Below are positions 44,514 through 55,181 of a stretch of DNA of 64,000 bases, piece by piece; the first letter of the stretch is position 1, and every line of letters begins with the position of its first letter. The DNA is from Schizophyllum amplum (lineage: Eukaryota > Basidiomycota > Agaricomycetes > Agaricales > Schizophyllaceae). The notes below the pieces were generated by a model that was not told where the DNA came from, ran no database searches, and saw only the letters and a program-made list of their open reading frames with translations. The stretch lies in NCBI GenBank assembly GCA_007026445.1, contig VDMD01000002.1, forward strand, positions 558,001-622,000, written 5' to 3'. The translations under genes were made by a program, and so were the position numbers.

Positions 44514-47500
44514 ATGCGGACCCTATGCCTGCTCCTGCTCGTGGCGGCGTCGGACGCGCTCGCCGCGCCCGCCCAGCAGCCCTTCAGCGCGCCCACAGCG
44601 GGTGCGTCTAATTCCCCGCATCACATTTCCAAACAGCAGCTGACGCGGTTTCATAACACTTCAGTACTGCAGCGGAAGCTCACCGGCCGCTTCCTGCACA
44701 TCACCGACATCCATCCCGACCCATACTACACGGCCGGCGCGTCCGTCAAAAGAGACTGTCATCGCAAGAAGCCCAGGAAGAAGAAGAACCGGGCTGGCTA
44801 TTACGGGACGAGTTACTCGTGCGCGCGCTCCCACCACCACGGGCGGTCCGCTGATGTGATCGGGCACACAGAGACTGCGATTCGCCTCCCAGGCTCGCCA
44901 ACTTCACATTGGACTACTTGGATAGGGAATGGACGGACGATATAGACTTTGTCATATGTGCGCTATGTGCCGCTATGACCCCACACTCTACTGAACCGCT
45001 ATGTGTGCAGGGACAGGCGACAACGCGCGGTACGTGCCCAGCGCTACGTGCAGATGATTCGTGACTGACGGCAGTCATAGGCACGACAATGATCGCAAGA
45101 CCCCACGCACGTTAGACGAAATCTATACGCTGAATCGTGCCGTCGCGGCCAAGATGGAGAAAGTCTTTCTGCGCAAGGGCATCCCTGTCATCCCAAGCTT
45201 AGGTGCGCCGCCAACACAGCTCCCTACCACCCAGCTGACGCCTCGTCTCTAAACATAGGGAATAACGATGTCTGGCGTGAGTGCTGTGGCCTATCATTGC
45301 GCGTTCGACCTATGTTCTGACTCTATCCTGCTATAGCCCATGTATTTGGCTCCTCCCGTGTCCCGTTATCTGTACACTGATATGAAGACACGTTCAGAAC
45401 ATCTTGATGCCAGGTACTTTGGGTTCTACCTAGCACGTTCGTTCTCGCCGAGCTGACCTGTTCGCCAGGACCGAACGCCATCACTAATGAATTCGCATCG
45501 TGAGTTTCCATTCTGTTTCCCCTGTGTAGGGGGTGCTACGCTATGTCTTTCGTCTTGTCATCAGCTGACAAACCTGCTTACAGTATCTGGCGATCTTTTA
45601 TACCCTTCCACTACCTCCAGGTCTTCCAAAGGGGCGCCTACTACGCGACGGAGGTCATACCCAACGCTATTGCTGTTGTCAGCCTCAACACCATGTATTT
45701 CTACGATTCTAACCACGGTGAGTCTGCTTGCCTCTGCATACATGTACATATGTATTGCGATCATGTCTGGTAAAGTCTTACATGGTTGATATTTATCATC
45801 TTTGCAGCGGTTGGCGGTTGCGAATATGGCGACCTCACCGATCCGGGCAACCTCGAACTTGACTGGCTTGCCGTGCAATTGCAAAACTTCAGACAACGGG
45901 GAATGCATGTACGTCTTGGCTCGTCCACATCCCTTTGCTTGCTGTCTCGCTGATCGCCTCTGCCTAGGTATACCTTTCTGGTACGTGGATGCTCGCACTC
46001 GTCCTTTGACTGGTGTCTGTACCTCAAGTTATCGAAAGACCAGTCCTTGCACCATGCTCCGCCTTTCCCTATTTTCTCGAGAAACCTTCATTGACGTTTC
46101 TTAGGACACGTACCACCATCGCCGGGCAACTTTTTTCCCGAATGCGTGAGTAGACAAGTTGATAAAATCTTGCTTGTTGGCTCACTGGTCCACGCACTGT
46201 TCGCTTCTCGGTCCTCAACATATGTACGGCGCTACCACAGCATGTTCGATATACGGAGTTGAGCCTTCGGTACCAAGATACAATCCTTGGGCATTTCTAC
46301 GGGGTGAGCATTCCGTCTGGTTCTTGCTTTCCTTTCTTCATCGTTGCCGCCTTGGTCTTTCCCCTTCGAGTGGCGTTTTGTTCGTCCATATGGTTCGGTC
46401 TTCCGCAGTATCCGGGGTGTATTTTGACGGTGATCAAGCGTCGGTGGCGTGGGCGCTCCGGCTTGTTATCCGCAGCTCTTTGTCGAATCGGCTTGTTTCG
46501 CGATTTCGTGACCTCGGCGTTGCGAGGGCGGCACGGGGGTGATCGTGTCTGAATGTGATGGTCTCGAGACGAGGGTGGCATCGGCTCGGAGTTCGTCCTC
46601 GCCAGCTTCGGCTTCTCCGGTGCTGTTGCTTCGCGTGGCTGAGTCCTCATCACGTCGTTCGTTGTATCCGAGTTCTATATTCCATGCTTTTTCTCCTGCC
46701 CCTCCCCTAGACTTCCTGCCCTGATCTTTACTTCTTTCGTACCTGTCTTACTCTTCTACCTACCTTCGCGTGCGGTGCCTTCAGAGCTGATTCTCCTCCC
46801 CTCCGCAGCACATGAACGCAGATCACGTACGTGCTTCTCGCGATGCGGCCAGGACGCGTTATTGATCATTGGATATCAACGCTTTTTTTCGCATGAACAA
46901 CGACGTTCTTGGACGTCATTTGTGGATTTGTACGTCCTCCTGGATGACCTGTACGTCTTATACGGCTGTCGCTTGCGTACCCGCACACTTGTCCGCGCTG
47001 TGCGCACACGATGCGCTTCTGGTGTCGCGTCTACTTGTTGGGGATCGGCTGCGCCTGTAAAACTCCTATCTGCGTCTATGCCGATGGGATGGCATCGCTT
47101 CTTCGACTGTTGTCTGCGCCGCCTCCATCTTCTGCGCTTTGACAAACAATCTGGCTTCGACGCGCCAATCGATTTTCTCTGGCCTGCTCGGTCGCTGTTG
47201 ACGTATGGCCGGACTTTGCCGACGCTTTTTGGTTCGACGAACAGTTCTTCTTCATCGAAGAGGGCGATTTGGATCCCTTCATGGAGGACGAGGTGGGTGC
47301 GATGACCACGCTGGAGGAAACGAGGGGCGCATCAGAAGGTTTGTGGCTTGGCAAATAATTCATACCGTTTGCTAACGAAAGCGCAGTTGTAACGAGCTTA
47401 TTCGACCCGTCGACCTCGTCTGAAGTTACACGTCTACAGGAAGATGGTCCAGGCCCGCTCTTCAAAAGCGATCTCTGGGAGACGCTTGTGGATGACTTCG

Positions 47501-48433
47501 GCGAGCTGCCGGGGGAAAAGAAGGTGACGGACTTGGACGAGTACGCGGTGGTCAACGTGGGACCGTCTGTAGTGCCGAACCCTTACGTGCCAACGTTCCG
47601 GGTGTACGCGTACAATGTGACGGGGGCGGAAGGACTGAGTGTCGCCGCGGTGAAGGCGGTCGCTGAAGAGGACACGGTCGACGATGAAGACAATCAGGCT
47701 CTCATTGATGAAGACGACGAGGACTATGCCGTCGAAGACGACGATGACTGGGATAGCTCTGAGGAGGGTCATGCGTCAGACGCAGCTGGCAGCACCTTCG
47801 GCGAGGATCGTGCGAACGCTGACCTTGTCGAGGGCCAAGTTGCTGTCACAGGCAAGAGGAAGCATGGACATCGGCGAGGGCCGCACGGGAGAAGGGAGAA
47901 GCTATGCAAGGACGACAAGTATCAGCATCTGTGGACGTGCCACCTGCAGCAGCCATGGCACTCCGACTCAGCCGCGCCGTCGAGAAGAAATACGCTGTGG
48001 ACGCCGTTGGGCTATGCTCAGGTGAGTTTTTGCCTACCCCGTTCGGGCCACAATTTCCGTGATATGCACGACGCTGACTAGACTCACGCAGTACTACATA
48101 CCAAAGCTAGGCAAAGCGACTAAGCGGCAAAGGCCCAAATACGAGCTCGAGTACGTGACGTACGCGAGGGATCAGCTGCAGGGGGACGAACACGGCCTAT
48201 TGCCCGTGCCACGCAAACACCTGCCCAAAGTGCTGCGAGAGCCTCCCAAGGAGCAAGAAGAGGGCCAGTCTACGGAAGGGAACGGGCTTGGGCGATATGT
48301 GCCGTACGGGATGCGCGATCTCACCGTGGGATCTTGGTTCAAGTTGGCACGGAAGTTGGGGGATGACAGTCATGCGAAGTTGCGCAAGCGGTTCAGGAAA
48401 TACATGTACCAGGGCCGTGGCGAGCAGGGGTAG
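44514..48433 (+). CDS. PPN1: Endopolyphosphatase Ppn1
   Basis: At least sixteen exons, roughly 660 residues. It starts with a hydrophobic leader (MRTLCLLLLVAASDALAAPA), so the product enters the secretory route to the vacuole. Metallophosphatase motifs in order: HITDIHPDPYY, WTGDNARHDNDRK, SLGNNDVWPHNILMPGPNAI, SGHVPPSPGNFFPEC and GHFYGHMNADHFFF. The C-terminal part (WTCHLQQPWHSD, TPLGYAQYYIPKL, KLRKRFRKYMYQG) is also typical, with an acidic insert (DEDDEDYAVEDDDDWD) and a basic stretch between. Ppn1 cuts long inorganic polyphosphate inside the chain. The HMNADH part of the last metal motif is an 18-nt exon (46809-46826) between introns of 505 and 418 nt. All other introns are short. Phases close throughout. 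Confidence 0.92.
46304..46808 (+). other. Long intron (505 nt) in PPN1
   Basis: GTGAGC donor, CCGCAG acceptor. About ten times the local intron length. No gene was recognised inside; the 5' half is pyrimidine-rich. Confidence 0.75.
46827..47244 (+). other. Long intron (418 nt) in PPN1
   Basis: GTACGT donor and GAACAG acceptor, directly after the 18-nt exon. It contains the word TGTACGTC twice. No coding content is supported. Confidence 0.75.
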
Positions 48434-49042
48434 TCTCTGCCAACATGATTTGGGGACGACACGTTCCTTCATTTGGGGCATTTGACGCACACATAAAATA
48501 CTGTTCTACCGTCGTGGCTAGGGGCGAGACTGATCCAGCACTCCTGGTGCGTGTTCCGCCGCTGTTCCGTGCAAGTTCGGTGCTCGCTGTGCGCCGCTTT
48601 CCGCGCCGTTACACGTGTTGTGGATAGAGTTGGTTGATGCGGCTCGATGCGGCACGGGAATTTGAAACAGCGCGGAGGGAGTCGCCTTGACGATAAAAGG
48701 TGGCAACGCCCAGTTCTCCTTGATCCCGAACCCGCTCGACAACGCGAGACCGCCGTCGTTCCGTTCAATTCGCCGCTCGGATTTTCTTCTTCTTTCGTTC
48801 TTCGTCAACCCTCCGCCACCGCCATCGGCCCCCCACAATCATTATCGTATATTTTATAGCCGGGCCCTGATCCCACTCTGTTTTTCTTCCCAGGGTCCCT
48901 TTTTTCGAACACCATCCCTCGTTTTTGTTGTTCTTTCGCAACCGGCTGGACCGTCAATTGACCGCATACGCGCACGCACCTGCTCCTCCCCCATCCGCTC
49001 ACACCCTGAGATCGCGCCGATCCGCCCGAGCAAACAAACATC
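48434..49042. other. Promoter region of the RFX gene
   Basis: 609 bp. The right half is CT-rich (48780-49000), probably the 5' UTR and promoter of the RFX gene. No gene is seen. Confidence 0.5.
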
Positions 49043-52000
49043 ATGGCCGCGGTAAACATGTCTGTCATGCCTGCCAACATGCCGCTTGACTTTATGCCCG
49101 TTCACTCCCGCTCCAACTCCTTCTCCTCTGCATCCACCCACTCCTCCTCGCGCCCCCAGTCGTCCCAGGGCGCGTACGGACAGATGTCAAGCATGCCAGG
49201 ACCGGAAGACATGTATAGGGCGGGCTATCATATGCCCATCGACCACGTACGTCCCCTCGCCACTGTGCCCTCTACCCTCATTGACCGCCTGCCAGAATCC
49301 CGGACACGGTTCGATGCAACCCCATCGCCGTCCCAGCCACATCCGCGCCCGCGCCGCCGCGTCCCCCTACCCACGCGACACCGATTCTGTGCATTCGTCC
49401 TCGTCAGAGACGGACGACATCGGCATGTTTCTTGGCCCCCAGCAGTCCGACTATCACCCAATGTACGGCTCCCCCGGTGTCCACATGCACCTAGGCCCGT
49501 CACAGGAGACGATGCACACCACGAACGCCATGGGACGCATGTCCATCGCCGCCCACGCCGTCAGCAACGACCAGGCGCTGGAGAAGCTCGCCGCAAATGT
49601 GCGCGCCGCGACGACGACGAGTGCCTCCGACCGCGCGAAGCAGATCTTTGTCCAGGCCTGGTGTGTGCCCTGCCCCCTGTACCTCCGCGACCTCCTGACC
49701 TTATCGTGCGCAGGCTAACGGCCAATTACGCACCGTACCCGGACGGAAACGTGCCGCGCCAGGGGCTCTACTTTTCGTACAGGCGCGTCTGCGACCAGTA
49801 CGGGATACCGCACATCAACACCGCGACGCTAGGCAAGGCGATCCGCCTCTGTTTCCCCACCATTAAGACGCGTCGCCTGGGCGTTCGTGGGAATAGCAAG
49901 TACCACTGTGCGTCCCACGTGTTGTGTTTGATCGAGGCTAACTGATGCCTTCGGCAGACTGCGGCATTCGTCCCGCGACGTCAACGGAAGCAGAGTTCCT
50001 CCAGGACTACATACACAAGTCGAACAACACCGCCGGGCAGCAGTCTGTCAATGCTGCGCGGCTTGCCGTGCAAGAGCAGGAAGGACCATCACCGGGAGAC
50101 GGCTCAGACGAAGAAGAGGACGACGAGTCGGACGGAGCTACATCAGGCCTGAGGTCGAAGCGGAACTCGTTGCACCTCCCTACAGAGAAGAGCGCTGCAT
50201 TCGCTTCCCATGATCTGGCCGACAAGACACCGACGGCGAATACGGCGCTCTCGCAGGTGCAGGCCCAGCGCCCGGGATCATTTGCCTCCCAAGCATCCAT
50301 ACGAAGACACCCCGGCCAAGAAGCACAAGCGCTCGCCTTCGCGTCGACGTCCGCCATAGCAGCTCCCCCCGCCGGAGCGCTTGCCTTCGCTGCACCGCCG
50401 CCGACCATATCCGTGCGACAGTTCCCTAATTTCCCGCAGATCGAGGAGGCAGTGGGCGCGAACTCGACGTCTCCTCACGGGATTGCAGCGCGCGAGGTAT
50501 GGGGCTGGTTCCTGGACCACCTTGACGCCATTCTGGACAGCGTGCGCCATTTCCGCTTCGACCAATTCGAGATGACGCTGCGGAACTTCTGGATGAATCT
50601 GACGGGGAACCACCGGGAGGTCGTGCACGCGCCCGCCATCGCAGGCCTGATGGCCAAGGCGGATGCCATCGTGTACGATGTAAGTATAAGACTGTAGTGA
50701 AATTGAGTGTAGGCTAACGCGTCGTTTGCAGGAAATATTGGAGATCTTGAGATCGCAGATGCTAACCCCGATACCTTCGCAATCACTTGCGAACCTGCGG
50801 CAGTTGGCGATCAAGATGGAGAAAATTCTAGTGGCGGCACTTGACAACTACGGAAACACATTCGTCGAGCCGAAGGTCGAGCTTGGAGCGCGGTTCGGTC
50901 ACCTTATACGTGAGTTATGCAGTGTCCATAAATGTACTTCGACTGACGGACATCAGTCCGCTTCCTGGACATCTATCAGGTTATCCAGGCCCTCAACACC
51001 GTCCTTACAAACCCCAAACAACTAAGCGAGATGCGTCGCTCCTGGCAGAAGGTTGACTTTGACTCTGTGCGGAACCAGTCGGCGCTCGTGTGCAACTGCC
51101 GGCACGAGGACCTTGTGCAGCTGCTTGAGGTCGACTTCGTTGCGCTGATGGATACGCTGGCGAAGACGCCGGAGCCGGTGAAAGAGGTTATGTCGTGGGC
51201 AGACAAGTGCTGCGAGCGCCTGATGGGTGGTCGTGGAGTGGGCGGCGCGGACGAGCGCGGGTCGATGAGCTCGAGGAGCGTGCTGATCCGCTGGGGGTAT
51301 GTGACGAGTCAGGTCATGAGGGACTTGGTGAGTGGACGGCGTGTGTTTTGGTGCACGAAAGCTGCTGCTGACGAGCGTCCGCCAGACGATCCGCAGTGAT
51401 CCCGCATTTGGCGCCTTCCAGATATTGAAGTTGTTCCTCGAGTGAGTCGCGGCCCTCTACTGACCCTTACCTGTCGCTCACGCCTGCTCAGCGACTGGAT
51501 ATCCGTCAATGTGCTGCGCACGGTCGCGCTCTCCACGAACTCCGTCGCCGCGTCCGTCGAGCCCGTCATGCAGCAGCAATTCTTCTCTATGTCGCCCATG
51601 CCCGGTCAGGAGTCCTTCGGCGCCGCGGGCATGATGGCGCACACGCCGACGACCTCGAGCATGCTCGCCGCGCTTCAGAGCGAGACCTTCGCCAGCGGCG
51701 CGCTCGATGCTCAGGCCGGCTTCGGCGCTGACGCCTACGCGTCGCTGTCGTACATGGATACTCCCGGCGCCCCCGGTGCTGACGCGGGCATGGCCCCTGT
51801 AGAGCATATCACCGGCGGCAGCGGCGACCACATGTCCGCGGGCGCGGAGCACCACGGCATGCACGGCGGCGCGGACTCGATGCATGGCGCAGACCCAATG
51901 CACGGCGCGGAGCACCTCTCGGCCGCGGACCATATGTCGGACCAGGGGCTGTCGTTCGCCGAGTTTGGCGCGTCCGGTGGCGCGTTCGACGTTGGCTTTG

Positions 52001-52125
52001 GCGCGCAGGACCTTATGGGCCATGCGGCTGCGGCTGCGACGCCTGGTTCTGGCAGCGAAGACGCAGGCTCCGTACACTCGTCGGCGTCGCCCGCCCTGGC
52101 TGGCTCGCCCGCCGCACCGCAATGA
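49043..52125 (+). CDS. RFX-type transcription factor
   Basis: Eight exons, 49043-49246, 49296-49660, 49714-49907, 49958-50679, 50732-50909, 50957-51327, 51386-51441 and 51492-52125, give 907 residues. The RFX DNA-binding winged helix spans about residues 190-260: PRQGLYFSYRRVCDQYGIPH, INTATLGKAIRLCFPTIKTR and RLGVRGNSKYHYCGIRP. It is followed by an acidic/Ser-rich region and the helical dimerisation part shared with Crt1/Sak1/CpcR1 (REVWGWFLDHLDAILDSVRH, LSEMRRSWQKVDFDSV). The tail has Met/His/Gly/Ala low complexity (GMHGGADSMHGADPMHGAE). Fungal RFX factors control DNA-damage genes, cell cycle or morphogenesis, so RNR regulation is one possibility (inference, compare the RNR-inhibitor candidate at 2639). 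Confidence 0.93.
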
Positions 52126-53520
52126 TCCTTGTAATCTACGGCCGGCACCTTCGCCGCCGTTGTCCAATTCCAATGTACACCCTCGTCTCGCTGGCTAATA
52201 ATTATTGTCCTCTAGTTCTTGCTTTATCCACGCTCACTTTGTCCTTTCTATCTCTCTTCCCCTTGGTAGTATACTGGTCCCCTTATCTTACTGGCCGCGT
52301 CCATATACTGGTCTCTCGTCTGTTATGCGTTATATATTCACGTGTACAACCATCTAGCCGTCGCGCGTGCCGTTGACTCTTGATACCCGGGCGCTTGGTC
52401 GCTCGGTGCGCGCGCGCCAGAGCCCGCTCCTTACTCTACATCCAGCTATTGCGGACCTAATGCAACGAACCCTTGTCTATAAAGCAGAGTGACGGCAGTG
52501 AGCAGATCAAGACAGTCAAAGAACGGAGTTTGAGCGAACTGCCAGCTTCCAAGCTTCAGGCTTGCATATGTGCCCCCATTGCTCTCCGTACGTAGACGAC
52601 GTGCTGAAAATTAGGAGTAAACCCAGCCACGGTGCAGATGCCCCAGCAGTGGCGGACAGACGTGCCACCTCGCGCAATTGCCAACGCGATTCGACGTCTA
52701 GTCCTTCAACTTGCGTCATGTACATATGTGCGAAATACGAGGGCAGGAGGGCCTAAAACAGATCCAGAGGTAGCGGCGCCACCTCGACATCACCTGCAAA
52801 GATCAGGCTTCGCACCATGGTACGCAGAGGAGTAGCACATACCGGTAGGACTCCACGAAAGATCCAAGAACGTTGCGAGAGTGACTTCCGAGTCCAGAGT
52901 CGGTTCATTACCTACTTCCTTAGGGACATTGTCTCTTTGGTGCCCGCTGGCTCATTGTGCCATCAACGTGCAGCATCGGAGAACCTTCTGCCATCCTCAG
53001 AACCGAGCTGCTGGCGAAAGAAAGCAATAAGTAGCGAGAATACGACCCACCGGGCGAGAGGACCATATGTCTTCTCAATTCGAGGCAAGTCACGGGCAGG
53101 ACACAGCTGCGCGTCCTTCATTTCAGCCATCTCGAGGGTAGAATAGGTGATTACGCACGGTCTACATAGGTCGTAGAGAGCGGCCCAATCGCTCTGGGGT
53201 TGGCCAGCTGCTCGGGCAGGCTCAGACTCAATGACGGCGAGCAGGGAAAGGTAGGAAACGCCGTGTCGCCCGTGAAAACAGCGCTCTACATGAACGTGTC
53301 AGTTACAGGTGCGCGCTCGGGCGTCATCCCGAGTGATAGATCTGCGCGGGCTCGATGATACCTAGCGACTTGAAGAAGCGGCAAGCACGGCAGGACGTCA
53401 TACGGCATCTGCGTCGAAGCCTGCGCCGGGAAGTCATGCGACGCACGGAGCAGATGAGTTCAAGCTCTTTGTGGCAGGGCACAATGGGCTTGGACGGGAA
53501 TGCAGAATCTCGAAAGACAA

Positions 53521-53784
53521 TTACACCAGCAGTTCTGGGATTCAGTATTCCCCGGAGATTACTGCGAGCTCACTGTGAGCATATTCTGAATCAGCAAAGG
53601 ATAAAGACGGCGGGCTGATTGAAAGAGCATACCGTGGCCCAGCCAATCGGAGGCCGTCCCGGCCAATATGCCACCCAAAAGACCACAATCAACCCGCCGT
53701 CTTTATGCATCGCTTATTTGGAATAAGCTCACAATATGCTTGCAGCATGCGCCGGGGCATACTGAATGCCACTTCTGGTGTTAG
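53521..53784. mobile_element. Foldback (MITE-like) element 1
   Basis: Left arm about 53521-53621 and right arm about 53686-53784 are imperfect reverse complements, roughly 70% by eye. Clear shared blocks are ATTCAGTAT.CCCCGG, GTGAGC.TATTC, ATAAAGACGGCGGG and TGATTG. The spacer is about 64 bp. No coding capacity. Confidence 0.7.
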
Positions 53785-53793
53785 CTTGCGGAA

Positions 53794-54048
53794 AGCAGCA
53801 CTACAAGGGATATTCAATAACCTTCAGAGATTACTGCATCATTATTAAGAGCTTATCATGATCAAACCCATAATAAGGGCATATAGGTTATTGAGAAGTA
53901 TAAAGAAATCTGGCAGTCCTGATTGGCTGAGGATTCTTTATGCCACTTAATAACCTTATCGGCTTTGTTCTAAGTCTTGATATAATTTTATCACAATAAA
54001 CATGCAGCAAAGGCCAGAGATTATTGAATCTCTCTTGTAGTGCAGCTC
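53794..54048. mobile_element. Foldback (MITE-like) element 2
   Basis: Left arm about 53794-53916 and right arm about 53927-54048 are imperfect reverse complements around a 10-bp centre. Shared blocks are GCACTACAAG, ATTCAATAA, ACTGCAT/GCTGCAT, AGGTTATT and TAAAGAA. Its ends resemble those of element 1 (GAGATTACTGC, CTTGCGG), so the two look like diverged copies of one family in tandem. AT-rich. Confidence 0.7.
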
Positions 54049-54751
54049 TGAGTGCTTGCGGCATGCAGTGGAGACTTGAGAGTTTGTTGGCGTAACTCCT
54101 AGACAAAGGACGGACAAGAGCTGTGGTACCGCGGGTCTATTGTATGTCAGACTATCAGAATGGGGCTGAATCGTGGTGAGCAGCAAGCCTGGCGCTGCCC
54201 CTAGGATTCCGGAAAAGGAAAGCATACAAGGCACGTGCCTGTCTCACGGTCACGCCATCAACGTTCAACACGGCGGTTCAAGTCAATTTCTATTTTTCTT
54301 GCAGACTGATAGCTCCAGAGCAAGTAACGTGGATATCCCCTCCTTCCAGGTCGCCGTACGAGCAACATAGCGCCGATAGCACCAGAATATGCCTCACCCC
54401 CACCCCACGCGGTGCATCCATCGTGAGGCAGTGTCGTAGGCCAGAGCGAGACTCAGCTCCCTCTTGCGAGGTGCATTATAGGCACCAAAATGCGCGTCTG
54501 CTGTCTAGAGCGCCTTCTGGGAGCGGGTCCGGATCCTACGAGACGATTGATCTTTCTCTCGTATTCTACAAGTGCAATCAGTGACTCATACCAATCTTCC
54601 ACCGTCGTAAGTGGCTAAGGTGCACAACATGTGAGTGATAAAACAGAACAACGCCCAATCCGTTTGCGCCCGCCCTCCACATCGTCGATAGACGAGGGAT
54701 GGAGCGGAACCCAAAGAGAGAGAGGGGAGGGGGGACGGGAGGAAGATTCCC

Positions 54752-54933
54752 CCGACGACACAAGCCGGTACTGCAATGGCAAGGTCATCGCGCCCCCGGG
54801 TTGCAAGCAGAGCCCAGGGAGCAGGGGCGACAAAAATTGGATAACCATAACACGAAGCAGTGCTTCGGTAAAAGTGGTTAAACTTTTAAGAACAGATACT
54901 ACACTTGATCTAAGCCAAAAGGCCAGAGTGGTA
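54752..54933 (-). ncRNA. U2 spliceosomal snRNA
   Basis: Read on the minus strand, GCCTTTTGGCTTAGATCAAG is followed by TGTAGTATCTGTTCTT, the near-invariant U2 5' region. It contains stem-loop I and the branch-point-pairing GTAGTA (54897-54902). Next come stem IIa (AAAAGT, loop, ACTTTT), stem IIb (CGAAGCA/TGCTTCG), an Sm site AATTTTTG (54831-54838), a GC-rich stem III-like region (CGCCCC...GGGGCG), and stem-loop IV with loop ATTGCAGTACC (about 54764-54774). About 182 nt fits the usual length of 185-190. The exact 5' and 3' ends are estimates (within about 5 nt). U2 base-pairs with the intron branch site in the spliceosome. Confidence 0.95.
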
Positions 54934-54958
54934 AGGGATCGGGATGTTGGAAAGTCCG

Positions 54959-54965
54959 TTATATA
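54959..54965 (-). promoter_or_regulatory. TATA box of U2 snRNA gene
   Basis: On the minus strand the bases read GGTATATAAC, 26-32 nt upstream of the estimated U2 5' end. The spacing is right for TATA-directed initiation. Confidence 0.65.
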
Positions 54966-55181
54966 CCCTCCCTCCGACGCACGGACCAGACAGCGATCGA
55001 AAGTGCTGGAAGTTCAACCGACGCGTGAGATGCACGTGCGAGCCGGAGAAAGGGACGCCCTCGTGATCGACGCGACGGCCGCTCTGTCCGCGGACCTGAT
55101 CAGAGTGACACGTCAGCACGAGCGCCTATATAACGGACGACGAGGAGGACAAGAGATCCTTGCTGTTGGGCTGAGCTCCTC

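Larger units (their letters stand above)
52126..54751. other. Gene-free stretch with foldback repeats, 2.6 kb
   Basis: No gene found. The middle (about 53500-54070) is clearly more AT-rich than its surroundings and contains two foldback repeats, annotated separately. The right end borders the U2 snRNA 3' end. Confidence 0.55.
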
